A stretch of DNA of 45,249 nucleotides from Bacillota bacterium (GTDB lineage: Bacteria > Bacillota > Dethiobacteria > DTU022). The notes under the pieces were generated by a model. The model ran no database searches. It was not told where the DNA came from and worked only from the letters and a program-made list of their open reading frames with translations. Both the position numbers and the translations under genes were made by a program. The stretch is from the NCBI GenBank assembly GCA_029552125.1, contig JAKPEE010000154.1, positions 1-45,249 of the forward strand, given 5' to 3'. This document shows positions 25,994 through 35,013 of the stretch, one piece after another (positions within the stretch are counted from its first letter, which is position 1; the number at the start of each line of letters is the position of its first letter).

Positions 25994-28090
25994 TTAATTA
26001 ACAGAGCCTTGCAGCAGGGCAAAGTCAGCCACGCGGTTAAATAGCTGCTTCAGCGCCAGCAGCAGGTTGAGGCGATTCTGTCTAAGCTTTTCGTCCTCCA
26101 CCATGACCATCACTTCATCAAAGAAGCGATCCACCGGCCCGCGCAGCTCCTGCAACAGCCTGAAACAAAGATCATAGCGGCCCTGCTCCTGCTCCAGGAG
26201 AAAACGGGGTTTTATTTCCAGGAAACGTTTATACAGCTCTTTTTCAGCGGGGTTTTTGAGGAGGCTCTGCTCTACCGGGCCGCCGGCGGCTTTGCGCGCC
26301 AGGTTGGCCACCCGGTTATAAGCGGTAAGGATATCGGCCAGGACCGGGGAGCGCAGCAGCCCTTCCAGGTGCCGGGCGCGCCGGTAGAGATCCGGCACCG
26401 AGGTAAAAGGCACCGCCAGGACCGCCTCCACCACGTCGTACGATAAACCTTTCTCCTGGAAAATAAAGCGCAGGCGCTGGTTGATAAATTCTTGCAGGCT
26501 CTTCAGCAGAAGGGTGCGCTGATCCGGCGTTAGCTTAAGCTGGGGGCTATAAAGTTTTAAAGCATCTTCAGCCAGCTCCACCGGCGAGAGGTGAAGCTCC
26601 CGCTCCAGCAATATGGCCACAGCGCCCTGGGCCTGCCGCCTTAAAGCATAAGGATCCTGGGAGCCGGTAGGCTGCAGGCCTATGGCAAAGCAGCCGGCCA
26701 GGGTGTCGAAGCGATCGGCCAGGGAGACCAGCGCCCCTTCAACGGTTTTCGGGACGGCATCGCCGCTGTAGCGGGGCAGGTAATGTTCATAGATGGCCAC
26801 AGCCACCCTTTCATCTTCTCCGCTGAGGCGGGCGTATTCCCGCCCCATCACCCCCTGCAGCTCCGGAAATTCGCCGACCATGTGGGTGACCAGGTCCGCC
26901 TTGCACAGGTGGGCGGCCCGCTGCGCCGCCTGAAGCTGCTCCGGCGGCAGCTTCAGCCGCTGCCCGGCAGTGCGGGTTAACTCTACCAGGCGCTGCCTTT
27001 TCTGCTCCATGCTGCCCAGCGCTTCCTGGTAAATAACAGACTGCAGTTGCTCGCCGTAGCGCTCCAGGGGCTGCTTGCGATCTTCGTTGAAGAAAAAGCG
27101 GGCATCGGCCAGGCGGGCCTGCAGCACTTTTTCATAACCTTTGCGGATGTTGTCATGGTAGCTATTGTTGCTGATGCCAAAAAAGAACGGCAGCAGGGGC
27201 GCTCCTTCTTCAGGAGAAGAGGCTACGGGGATATAGCGCTGGTGCACCTGCATGGTCGTAATTAAGACTTCCCGGGGCAGGTTCAGGTAGTCCTTGCTGA
27301 AGGAGCCGGCCACCACAACAGGATATTCCACGAGAAAGGTAAGCTCATCGAGCAGCGCCTCGCTCAGCAAGGCATGTCCGCCGTAACGGCGCGCCGCTTC
27401 TTCCACCTGCCGGCGGATGGTTTCGCGCCGCTGCTGCTGATCAAGGATAACCTTGTTTTCCTGGAGGCAGGCAAAATAATGCTTGGCATGGTCAACCCGG
27501 TGGGGGCCCGGCGCCAGGAAGCGGTGGCCGTAAGTTTGCCGGCCGGAGCTAACTCCGGCAAAAGAAAACTTAACCGTCTCGCCGCCGTAAAGAGACAGCA
27601 GCCAGCGGATGGGACGGGCAAAACGAACCTCTTTGCTCTCCCAGTACATCGGCCGGGGGAAACTTAAACGGCGCAGCAGGGCGGGTAAAATATCGGGGAG
27701 CAGCTCTGCAGTGCGGCGGCCGGCGATCCTTTTCAGGGCCACCACATAGGCTGCTCCTTTGATCTCTTCAAATTGAATCTGGTCGCCGGAAAGGCCGTGG
27801 CTGCGTAAAAAACCCTGCAGCGCGGGGGTGGCGTTGCCTTCGCTGTCATAAGCCCGGTTGCGCGGCGGCCCTTTGACCTTTTCCAGCAAGTCGGGCTGTC
27901 TTTCATCGAGGCTGCTTACCAGCAGGGTTAGCCGCCGCGGCGTACCCCAGGCTTCGATATGGCTGTACCCGAGGCGCTGCTCCTGAAGCAGGGCCGCCGC
28001 CCCCTCCTGCAACTGCTCCACGGCACCGGCAATAAAACGGGAAGGAATTTCTTCGCAACCGATCTCCAGCAGTAAATCATGCGCTGGCAC
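25994..28090 (-). CDS. glyS: Glycyl-tRNA synthetase beta subunit
   Basis: About 698 residues, the normal size of the beta chain of the alpha2-beta2 glycyl-tRNA synthetase. The N-terminus [15 protein letters not shown] is the family signature; the C-terminal half has an HD-like and anticodon-binding region ([22 protein letters not shown]). GTG 28090 is preferred because AAAGGAGG lies eight bases upstream; GTG 28099 would overlap that site. It overlaps the end of glyQ by 14 bases, giving balanced subunit synthesis under the T-box. Confidence 0.96.
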   Translation of the reverse strand: MPAHDLLLEIGCEEIPSRFIAGAVEQLQEGAAALLQEQRLGYSHIEAWGTPRRLTLLVSSLDERQPDLLEKVKGPPRNRAYDSEGNATPALQGFLRSHGLSGDQIQFEEIKGAAYVVALKRIAGRRTAELLPDILPALLRRLSFPRPMYWESKEVRFARPIRWLLSLYGGETVKFSFAGVSSGRQTYGHRFLAPGPHRVDHAKHYFACLQENKVILDQQQRRETIRRQVEEAARRYGGHALLSEALLDELTFLVEYPVVVAGSFSKDYLNLPREVLITTMQVHQRYIPVASSPEEGAPLLPFFFGISNNSYHDNIRKGYEKVLQARLADARFFFNEDRKQPLERYGEQLQSVIYQEALGSMEQKRQRLVELTRTAGQRLKLPPEQLQAAQRAAHLCKADLVTHMVGEFPELQGVMGREYARLSGEDERVAVAIYEHYLPRYSGDAVPKTVEGALVSLADRFDTLAGCFAIGLQPTGSQDPYALRRQAQGAVAILLERELHLSPVELAEDALKLYSPQLKLTPDQRTLLLKSLQEFINQRLRFIFQEKGLSYDVVEAVLAVPFTSVPDLYRRARHLEGLLRSPVLADILTAYNRVANLARKAAGGPVEQSLLKNPAEKELYKRFLEIKPRFLLEQEQGRYDLCFRLLQELRGPVDRFFDEVMVMVEDEKLRQNRLNLLLALKQLFNRVADFALLQGSVN

Positions 28091-28967
28091 AGGCGGCACC
28101 TCCTTTAATTAACGGATAACCGGCCTTTTCTCTCTGCAGTAAATATTTTTCGGCACAAAGCCTGGCCAGGTTGCGCACCCGGCCAATATAGCCGGTGCGC
28201 TCGGTGACGCTGATCGCGCCCCTGGCTTCCAGCAGGTTAAAGGTATGGGAGCATTTTAAAATATAATCGTAAGCGGGAAGAACCAGCTCCAGTTTCAAAA
28301 GGCGCTCGGCCTCGGCTTCATAAAGATTGAACAGGTTAAACAACAGTTGCACATCGGATTGATCAAAGCTATAGCTGGAATGCTCCCATTCCGCTTGCTG
28401 AAAAACATCGCCATAAGTAATCTGGCCGGTCCATTTCAGGTCGAAAACGTTATCACAGTCCTGGATGTACATGGCGATTCGCTCCAGGCCGTAGGTCAGC
28501 TCCACCGGAACCTGCTCCACATCGAATCCACCGACCTGTTGAAAATAGGTAAACTGGGTAATCTCCATGCCGTCCAGCCACACTTCCCAGCCCAGGCCCC
28601 ATGCGCCCAGGGTAGGCGATTCCCAGTTGTCTTCCACGAAGCGGATGTCGTGCTCGGCGGGATCAAGGCCCAGGTCGGCCAGGCTTCCCAGGTAAAGCTC
28701 CTGGATATCGGGCGGGGCCGGTTTCATAATGACCTGGTATTGCAGGTGCTGGTAGAGGCGGTTGGGGTTTTCGCCGTAACGGCCGTCAGTGGGGCGGCGC
28801 GAAGGCTCCACGTAGGCCACGTTCCATGGCTCCGGGCCCAGGGATCTAAGAAAGGTTGCCGGGTTCATGGTGCCGGCTCCTTTTTCCACATCATAGGGCT
28901 GCCAGATTAAACAGCCCCTGGAAGCCCAGTAGGCCTGCAATTTCATCATAATCTCCTGCAAATCCAA
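28077..28967 (-). CDS. glyQ: Glycyl-tRNA synthetase alpha subunit
   Basis: The 296-residue class II catalytic chain. Signature stretches are [25 protein letters not shown] and [19 protein letters not shown] near the N-terminus, plus [14 protein letters not shown] in the core. It charges tRNA-Gly together with GlyS. Translation probably begins at TTG 28967 behind GAGGAGGGAG. The gene is controlled by the glycine T-box leader directly upstream. Confidence 0.97.
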   Translation of the reverse strand: MDLQEIMMKLQAYWASRGCLIWQPYDVEKGAGTMNPATFLRSLGPEPWNVAYVEPSRRPTDGRYGENPNRLYQHLQYQVIMKPAPPDIQELYLGSLADLGLDPAEHDIRFVEDNWESPTLGAWGLGWEVWLDGMEITQFTYFQQVGGFDVEQVPVELTYGLERIAMYIQDCDNVFDLKWTGQITYGDVFQQAEWEHSSYSFDQSDVQLLFNLFNLYEAEAERLLKLELVLPAYDYILKCSHTFNLLEARGAISVTERTGYIGRVRNLARLCAEKYLLQREKAGYPLIKGGAACASA

Positions 28968-28993
28968 TTCTATCGCTCCCTCCTCATAAATAT

Positions 28994-29203
28994 AAAAACC
29001 TCGGCGTCCCGGTATAGGGACGGGAGGTTTACCCGCGGTTCCACCCTATTTGGCTTAAACAAGCCCTCTCTACAACTGCGGCATGGGCTTCGGAAATCCC
29101 GTTCACCGCCCGCACCTGCCGGGCTTGCACTCTCCCCGGCTCGCTTTAAGGCACCTGAGCAGCGGCTACCTTTTCCATCATAGCCGGCCTGATATCGGTT
29201 GTA
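28994..29203 (-). promoter_or_regulatory. glyQS T-box leader (tRNA-Gly sensing)
   Basis: On the minus strand the T-box core AGGGTGGAACCGCGG lies at 29047-29033. A terminator stem follows (29027-29021 with 29005-28999, extended by the GTCCC/GGGAC pair), with a T-run at 28998-28994. Uncharged tRNA-Gly would bind stem I and the T-box bulge to favour the antiterminator. The leader is only about 200 nt, matching the short glyQS-type T-box that lacks stem II and the IIA/B pseudoknot. I could not fix the GGC specifier position by eye. Confidence 0.93.
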
Positions 29204-29208
29204 GATTT

Positions 29209-29238
29209 ATAGTAGCAGAATATTTCCACCAGTGTCAA
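29209..29238 (-). promoter_or_regulatory. glyQS promoter
   Basis: On the minus strand TTGACA (29233-29238), 18 bases and TACTAT (29209-29214) precede the T-box leader. Confidence 0.6.
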
Positions 29239-29388
29239 CTGCCAATGAAGCCGTAGCCGGCGATCCCCCTCGCTATTTGTTCCTCTCCCGGCGTTCCTCC
29301 ATGGTGCAGGCATGGCCGTCCTGGCGTTCAAGGGATTGAATAATCGGGAAGGTTTGCCGTGGACGCAGCAGCATGCCCCATAACCTTT

Positions 29389-29802
29389 TTAGTCATCGCC
29401 GGCGCGGTTGCCGGTTTCATCATCCGCTGATGCGCTTTTCTGATCGTTTACCTCGATCGAGCCATGGGCTACCATGAGCCCGATGACCCCTAGAGCGGCC
29501 AGCTTGGGGAAAAGGGCCGCCCCAATGGCGCCTACGGTTACAGGGATTTCGGCCAGGGTCTTCTCTTTTAATTTAATTTTAACCTTTTGCCGGTGCAGTT
29601 CTCCGGCTACCTGGCGGGCCCGGGTTAAAAAATCCTTTCCTTTTTCCGAAAAAGAGTGCAGCGTATCTTTACTGTTCTCTTCCAGGTAAACCAGGGCTTC
29701 AATCAAATCCCCGCCTGTTTCTTCCAGCAGCTCTTTGGCTTCGCGGTAACTGATGTTGGCCCTCATCCTGAGCTGATCTATAGCCTCCAGGGAAATCTCC
29801 AC
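29389..29802 (-). CDS. DUF4342 protein with UBA-like N-terminus
   Basis: About 137 residues. The first half resembles a ubiquitin-associated/TS-N three-helix fold (ISYREAKELLEETGGDLIEALVYLEE). The middle is basic and helical, and a hydrophobic glycine/alanine-rich stretch (VGAIGAALFPKLAALGVIGLMVAHG) suggests membrane association. The tail is acidic. DUF4342 proteins of this design occur in Firmicutes without a known role. GTG 29802 has AAGGGGG ten bases upstream; GTG 29814 would overlap that site. It follows recO in the same direction with a short gap. Confidence 0.78.
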   Translation of the reverse strand: MEISLEAIDQLRMRANISYREAKELLEETGGDLIEALVYLEENSKDTLHSFSEKGKDFLTRARQVAGELHRQKVKIKLKEKTLAEIPVTVGAIGAALFPKLAALGVIGLMVAHGSIEVNDQKSASADDETGNRAGDD

Positions 29803-29857
29803 CGCAGCAAGCACCCCCTTTATTCTATTTTAACGATTCCTCCTTATTTTATCCCCA

Positions 29858-30598
29858 TCATTTGAACAGCTTTAGCAGGCTGAGGGCCCGTGATTCGCCG
29901 ATATCGAGATGATAGCGCAAAAAAGTTCCGGTCAACCGGCCAAGTTCATGGCTCTGCCCGCCCTGGGGCCGGATTTGCTTTACCTGCTGCAGCGGGGCTT
30001 TTAACAGCCTGCGGGCCAGGGCTACTGTTCCGGGCTGCACCGTGAACCTGTCTGCCGCATGGCCGCAATCCCCGCAGAGCAGCCCGCCCTGCCGCGGGCT
30101 GAAAAAGGAGGCCGCCGCAGAGCCGCATTGCAGGCAGCCGTTTAAATGGGGACAGTGGCCGCTGAAATCCAGCAGTTTCAATTCAAAGGCACGCAAAAAA
30201 AGCTGCGGATCGGGCTGTTCGATCAGCCGGCGCCAGCCCTCCAGCAGCAGATTGCAAATCTCCGGCGCCGGCCCCTCGCCGCTGACGACACTTCCGGCCA
30301 GCTCGGCCAGGTAAAGCCCAAGGGGGTAGAGTTCCGGGTGATCGCGAAAGTAATGAAAATGCTCTTTTACCTGCTGCCCGGTCAGGGTGGCAAGGTTGCG
30401 GCCCCGATAAAACTGGTAGTGGCCGTAAGTGAAAAGCTCCACTCCCGCGGCCAGCTTGCTCATGGTTTTCCGGGCGCCCCTGGCCACTGCCGTAAATTTC
30501 CCCCGGTCCCAGGAGAGGAAGGTCACCAGGCGATCCGCCTCTCCCAGGGGCCGGCTTAAGAGAACCAGGGCATCGGTCTTAAAGCTGCGCTCTGTCAC
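29858..30598 (-). CDS. recO: DNA repair protein RecO
   Basis: A 246-residue recombination mediator that helps load RecA with RecR. The OB-fold N-terminus shows TDALVLLSRPLGEADRLVTF, and the central YGHYQFYRGRNLATLTG is typical. The C-terminal zinc ribbon has C149, C155, C158, C175 and C178. Translation starts at GTG 30598. It begins 14 bases after era, matching the usual era-recO pair; no YqzL-sized gene fits between them. Confidence 0.95.
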   Translation of the reverse strand: MTERSFKTDALVLLSRPLGEADRLVTFLSWDRGKFTAVARGARKTMSKLAAGVELFTYGHYQFYRGRNLATLTGQQVKEHFHYFRDHPELYPLGLYLAELAGSVVSGEGPAPEICNLLLEGWRRLIEQPDPQLFLRAFELKLLDFSGHCPHLNGCLQCGSAAASFFSPRQGGLLCGDCGHAADRFTVQPGTVALARRLLKAPLQQVKQIRPQGGQSHELGRLTGTFLRYHLDIGESRALSLLKLFK

Positions 30599-30612
30599 GT
30601 TGTTCCTCTCCG

Positions 30613-31503
30613 TTAAAGCTGATCGTAGCCCAACTGCTGCAAAGTCCCTTCCCGGTTGCGCCAGTCTTTTTTAACTTTTACCCACAAATTGAGGTACACT
30701 TTGCGGCCCAGCAGCGCCTCCAGTTCGAGGCGGGCGGCGCTGCCGGCCTGTTTCAACAGTGACCCGTCTTTGCCGACGATGATCCCCACCTGGGATTTCC
30801 GCTCCACGTAAATCTCGGCCCGGATATCGATGAGTTCCTCTTTTTCCCGCAGGGACATCTCTTCCACAACCACGGCAATGGAAAAGGGAATCTCTTCGCG
30901 GGTGAGATGAATTAATTTTTCACGGATGATTTCTGCGGCGATGAAGCGCTCCGGCTGGTCAGTGACCATACCGGGGGGGTAATACTGCGGGCCTTCTGGA
31001 AGGCGGCTGATTAGCGCTTCCACCAGCTCTTCAAGATTACGGCCCTCTTTGGCCGAAACAAAGAAGTGGCCGCTAAAGGGATGAAGCTCCCGGTACAGGG
31101 TGCTGTTTTGGTTCAGCTTTTCCGGAGGGCACAGATCGATTTTATTTAAAACCAGGAAAACCGGCCGCTTGAGCTGCCGGAACAGCGAGGCCAGATGGCG
31201 ATCGCCCGGCCCCGGCGCCAGGTGAGCTTCCACAATGTAGCAGAGGATATCCACTTGATTAAAGGTCCTGATGGAGGCTTCAACCATGGCCGCGCCCAGT
31301 TTATGCCTGGGCCGGTGCACCCCCGGCGTGTCGATGAAAATAATCTGGGCTTCTTCCCTGGTCAGGATGGCCCGGATGCGGTTGCGGGTCGTCTGCGGAG
31401 TACCCGAGACGATGGCCACTTTCTCCCCGATGAGCGCATTTAACAGGGTTGATTTCCCCACATTGGGGCGCCCTACCAGGGCTACAAATCCGGAGCGATG
31501 CAT
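30613..31503 (-). CDS. era: GTPase Era
   Basis: A 296-residue GTPase needed for 30S subunit maturation; it binds the 3' end of 16S rRNA. Motifs are GRPNVGKS (11-18), DTPG (58-61), NKID (120-123) and SAKEG, followed by a KH domain with VGIIVGKDGSLLKQAG. A strong ribosome site (AAGGAG) precedes the ATG. It leads an era-recO-DUF4342 unit with its own promoter, because a plus-strand gene separates it from the rest of the cluster. Confidence 0.97.
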   Translation of the reverse strand: MHRSGFVALVGRPNVGKSTLLNALIGEKVAIVSGTPQTTRNRIRAILTREEAQIIFIDTPGVHRPRHKLGAAMVEASIRTFNQVDILCYIVEAHLAPGPGDRHLASLFRQLKRPVFLVLNKIDLCPPEKLNQNSTLYRELHPFSGHFFVSAKEGRNLEELVEALISRLPEGPQYYPPGMVTDQPERFIAAEIIREKLIHLTREEIPFSIAVVVEEMSLREKEELIDIRAEIYVERKSQVGIIVGKDGSLLKQAGSAARLELEALLGRKVYLNLWVKVKKDWRNREGTLQQLGYDQL

Positions 31504-31570
31504 GGACAGCTCTCCTTGAGTTCGGTGTTTATGATTATCTTCCCCTTGCTATTTTATAAATTGTATCTAG

Positions 31571-31599
31571 ATTATGCCTTGCTGAAATAATGACGTCAA
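31571..31599 (-). promoter_or_regulatory. era promoter
   Basis: On the minus strand TTGACG (31594-31599), 17 bases and CATAAT (31571-31576) form a promoter about 68 bases before era. Confidence 0.6.
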
Positions 31600-31661
31600 C
31601 ATTTAGGGCCGTTCGCCAGGCTGAGCCCCTTTTTTATTTGCCGCGTCTCAGGCGCTAATTA

Positions 31662-31693
31662 TTGCTTACAACAGCCGTCTCCTGTGTTATATT
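31662..31693 (+). promoter_or_regulatory. Promoter of the DUF4153 gene
   Basis: Two overlapping readings are possible: TTGCTT-N17-TGTTAT (31662-31690) or TTACAA-N16-TATATT (31666-31693). Either serves the plus-strand gene at 31733. Confidence 0.45.
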
Positions 31694-31732
31694 AGACTGG
31701 GACCCTCAAAAAAGTATTGGGGTGAAAAGGTC

Positions 31733-33520
31733 ATGACCACAAGACGCCAAAGGTTGCGCATGTTCGGGAAAACCTTGCTGGTAAAGCTTTTTTCAAGTTT
31801 GCAGCGTTTTCCGGAGACCCTGCTCTGCTGTGCCGCCACCGTTACAGTGCTCATGTTTTTGGTTCACGGAAAGCCCGGCCCAGACGGGGAGCTTGAAGAA
31901 TCGCTGGGCCGGCTGGCGGCAACGCTGGCCCTGGGCATCCCCCTCTCCCTCTCGATCAAGGTTTTCTTTGAAAGAGCCAGGTTTCTGAAAATTGCCCTCA
32001 AGATACTTATTTACACGGCCGCAGCGGCCGGGCTGGCACTCTACTATTTCTTTTTGCTGCCGGATTTCGGCTTCGTTTCCGTGTCGCGGTATGTGGCAAT
32101 CAGCCTGGCCCTATACCTGGCCTTTACCTTCATCCCTTATTTTTATCACCGGCCAAACTACGAACTTTATGTGATCAGGCTGGGCATCAGCTTCCTGACC
32201 ACCTACGTCTTTGCCGCCATCCTCTTCGGCGGCCTTGCCGCGATGCTGGCCACAATCAACTACCTCTTTTCAGCCGGCATCTCAGAAAAGATCTATAGCG
32301 ATATCTGGCTGATCGTGGCCGGAATCTTCGCGCCGGCCTTCTTCCTGGCAGACATCCCCGCGGGGGACCGGGAAATTGAGCCTGAAAGCTATCCTAAGGT
32401 GATCAGCGCCCTATTAAGCTACATCGTGGTACCGCTAATCCTGGCCTACTGCGCCATCCTCTATGTTTACTTTATTAAAATAGTGGTGACGCGGCAGTGG
32501 CCCGAGATGATGGTCTCGCACCTGGTCCTCTGGTATGCCATCATCAGCACGCTGGTGATCTTCTCCCTCCATCCCCTGCGGCAGGCCAACCGGTGGATTA
32601 ATGCTTTTACCGCTTACTTCCCCATACTGATCCTGCCGCTGCTGGGGATGATGTTCACCGCCATGGGCGTCCGGGTAGCAGCTTACGGCATCACCGAAAA
32701 CAGGTACTTTGTGCTGGCCGCGGGCCTATGGATTACCGGCTCCATGCTCTATTTGATCCTGGCCAGGAGACCCAGGACTGTGTTTCTGCCCGCCTCGCTG
32801 GCCCTGGTGGCCATCCTGGCGGTTTGCGGGCCCTGGAGCAGCTATACCGTTTCGGTGCTCAGCCAGAGCCGCCGTTTTGAAAAAATGGCGGCAGAGTATA
32901 ACCTGATCCAGGAGGGCAAGATTGTCAAGCCTGCCACCGCCTTGCCCGATGCGGTGCAAAGAGAAATAAGCTCGATCATCCTTTATTTTGACCGCCGCCA
33001 CGGGCTGGATCACCTCCAGGCGCTGCCGGAGGGGTTTGAAACTGACCAGATGGAGGCCCTGTTCGGATTTCCCCTCTATCCCGACTACGAACACCTCGAC
33101 AATGGTGACCTCTATTTCTATTATCTCCTTAACAAAGAGGAGTCATTTTGGGATCTCTCCGGCTTTGATTACTTCATGCATATTTCCCCGGACAGCCGGC
33201 ACTACCAGGCAGATGATCTGGAGGTGACCTATTCTCCGGAAAATCATGAGCTTAAAATCAGGTACCAGGATCAGGAGATCTATGCCCAAAATGTGGCCGA
33301 GGTGGCCATAAAACTGCACCGGGATAATGCCCAAAAGAGCAACAGGCGGGAACTGTTAGCGAAAGACGAGCTGACTTTTCTGGATCGCCGCGAAAACCTC
33401 AAGGTGCTTTATGGATTTACCCAGTATGGCGGCCAGGAAAATCTCTCTTCGGGTGAAGTTATTTTGCATTACCTGGAATTCTATCTTTTTGTAGGCCTGG
33501 AGGCGGAAGAAGATCAATAA
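31733..33520 (+). CDS. DUF4153 family polytopic membrane protein
   Basis: A 595-residue protein. Residues 20-375 hold about a dozen predicted membrane helices in the pattern of DUF4153, a family with no assigned activity. Residues 380-595 form a hydrophilic domain rich in acidic and aromatic residues, probably outside the cytoplasm. It is the only plus-strand gene between recO and yqfC, splitting a block usually contiguous in Firmicutes, so it looks inserted. It has its own promoter and a shared terminator at 33584-33613. Confidence 0.8.
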   Translation: MTTRRQRLRMFGKTLLVKLFSSLQRFPETLLCCAATVTVLMFLVHGKPGPDGELEESLGRLAATLALGIPLSLSIKVFFERARFLKIALKILIYTAAAAGLALYYFFLLPDFGFVSVSRYVAISLALYLAFTFIPYFYHRPNYELYVIRLGISFLTTYVFAAILFGGLAAMLATINYLFSAGISEKIYSDIWLIVAGIFAPAFFLADIPAGDREIEPESYPKVISALLSYIVVPLILAYCAILYVYFIKIVVTRQWPEMMVSHLVLWYAIISTLVIFSLHPLRQANRWINAFTAYFPILILPLLGMMFTAMGVRVAAYGITENRYFVLAAGLWITGSMLYLILARRPRTVFLPASLALVAILAVCGPWSSYTVSVLSQSRRFEKMAAEYNLIQEGKIVKPATALPDAVQREISSIILYFDRRHGLDHLQALPEGFETDQMEALFGFPLYPDYEHLDNGDLYFYYLLNKEESFWDLSGFDYFMHISPDSRHYQADDLEVTYSPENHELKIRYQDQEIYAQNVAEVAIKLHRDNAQKSNRRELLAKDELTFLDRRENLKVLYGFTQYGGQENLSSGEVILHYLEFYLFVGLEAEEDQ

Positions 33521-33583
33521 ATGCTGCCGCGGCCCGGGGAAGGCCAACCGGGGAAGGCGGCACCGCCAATGTACTGACAAAAA

Positions 33584-33613
33584 AAAGGCCGCGGCCTGGG
33601 GCTCGCGGCCTTT
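33584..33613. terminator. Bidirectional terminator between DUF4153 and DUF3784 genes
   Basis: A 10-bp perfect stem, AAAGGCCGCG (33584-33593) with 33604-33613, closes a 10-base loop. On the minus strand a long T-run follows, making a strong end for the yqfC-to-DUF3784 transcript. Confidence 0.85.
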
Positions 33614-33711
33614 GACCTGCCTTCCGTTCATGTTTCTCAACCGCGGGTTTAGCAGCCACCGCTTTATCGCTTATGGCCATGGCTAAAGCCGCCTGTTCCG
33701 GCTTGCTGCTT

Positions 33712-34023
33712 TTATTTGACAAATCTTTGAGCCCTTAGCACCATGAAAATTATTCCGCCTGTATAAAGCAGGATCACGGCGAAAAAAAGATGAGCATGCC
33801 AGAGAGAGCTGGCCACTGCCCCTGCCAGAAAGAAAGACCCCAGGATAAAAGCGCAGTTTCCCATAAAGCTGGCCAGTCCGGCAATATCCACGTTTTGTTG
33901 TTTATCTTTTGGCATGGTATTGTAGCCGGCTATGAGCCAGTACTGTTTGCCGTATTTAACGGCTGCGCCAACGGCCAGCGAGATTACAAAAACTAGTATG
34001 CCTGTAAGAATCACCCGGTTCAC
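33712..34023 (-). CDS. DUF3784 membrane protein
   Basis: A 103-residue protein with three membrane helices. Between helix 1 and helix 2 it carries YWLIAGYNTMPKDKQQNVD, the DUF3784 signature. It shares this stretch with the larger protein at 12927 but lacks the PH domain. GTG 34023 is the likely start, with a weak ribosome site. It is last in the transcript coming from the deaminase-TrmO gene and ends before a strong terminator. Confidence 0.82.
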   Translation of the reverse strand: MNRVILTGILVFVISLAVGAAVKYGKQYWLIAGYNTMPKDKQQNVDIAGLASFMGNCAFILGSFFLAGAVASSLWHAHLFFAVILLYTGGIIFMVLRAQRFVK

Positions 34024-34120
34024 CGCTTTTCATAGTCCCTGGCTATAACTGGCGACCTGAACCCGAAAACCGTAACTTCTTAGCCGAAATGAAGGCGATT
34101 CCTAAACCTTTTTCTACCAG

Positions 34121-34945
34121 CTACTGCCCCCTAAGCACCGTCTTCACATCCAGCACCGGAGTGCCGTCGATTAAATCGAGGCCGCGCACGACCAGGACAT
34201 TCCCTTTCCGCTCCACCAGGTCCACCATGGTGTGAGAGATGGCATTGGGGCGAAAGGGCGAGCGGCAGGCAAAAATGCCGTAAACTTCGCCGCCGCGGCC
34301 GCTGCGCTCTTCTTTCAGGACATAGCCCCGGGCTTGATGCAGGTAGCCGATGATAATGATTTTTTCTTCTTCTTCAATGCGGTAGAGGCCCTCTTCCATC
34401 TCCGGCGCAATAATAACCCTGGAGAGGTGATCTTTATAACCGCGTTCAACCTCTTCGGGGGTCTTAAAGTCGCTGGATACGTAACCTACCGGCCGAAAAG
34501 GCACCGGCAGCATCCAGAGCGCCCCATGTTCACCAAAGCTTTCCCTGCTTCGAGCCAGGGCTTCACCGCCAAAAGCATCAGGGAGCAGCCGGGTCAGGGG
34601 GCGCCGCACTGTTTCCCCCTGCAGGTTGCCCATGATTACTTCCAGGTCGCCGGCAAACTCCCACAGCACCTGGCGGCAGGCGCCGCAAGGAGTTGGAGGC
34701 GGCGAACAGTCGGCCACCACGGCTATCTTTTGAAATTGATTATAGCCATAATGGACCGCATTCCAAATCGCCACCCGTTCTGCACATACAGTCAAACCAA
34801 AAGAGGCGTTTTCCAGGTTGGATCCGGTGATCACGGCGCCGTCTGCGGTAAGCAGGGCAGCGCCCACGGCAAAATTTGAATACGGCGCATAGGCCCTGAC
34901 CCGCGCCGCTCCGGCAATTTCCAGCAAAGTCTCTGTGCTAATCAT
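34121..34945 (-). CDS. Cytidine deaminase fused to a TrmO/TsaA-like (UPF0066) domain
   Basis: Residues 1-130 are a complete homotetrameric-type cytidine deaminase: C54-A-E56 and P86-C87-x2-C90 give the zinc and catalytic Glu. It converts cytidine to uridine in pyrimidine salvage. Residues 148-274 match UPF0066/TrmO, with PVGYVSSDFKTPEE, RSPFRPNAI (228-236) and LIDGTPVLDVK. TrmO uses AdoMet to N6-methylate t6A37 in tRNA. The joint is in frame with no stop. The start ATG 34945 has AGAGGAG upstream. It occupies the normal cdd place between dgkA and era. Whether the second domain methylates tRNA here is inference. Confidence 0.9.
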   Translation of the reverse strand: MISTETLLEIAGAARVRAYAPYSNFAVGAALLTADGAVITGSNLENASFGLTVCAERVAIWNAVHYGYNQFQKIAVVADCSPPPTPCGACRQVLWEFAGDLEVIMGNLQGETVRRPLTRLLPDAFGGEALARSRESFGEHGALWMLPVPFRPVGYVSSDFKTPEEVERGYKDHLSRVIIAPEMEEGLYRIEEEEKIIIIGYLHQARGYVLKEERSGRGGEVYGIFACRSPFRPNAISHTMVDLVERKGNVLVVRGLDLIDGTPVLDVKTVLRGQ

Positions 34946-35013
34946 CGTTACGGCTCCTCTAAGCAATTTCAAATGCAGATTACAAAAATGAGGTATTCTG
35001 TATCCTGTCTTCC

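Noticed and set aside
33459-33722. Small minus-strand protein after the DUF3784 gene
   Set aside because: The frame runs straight through the strong terminator at 33584-33613 and lacks a ribosome site.
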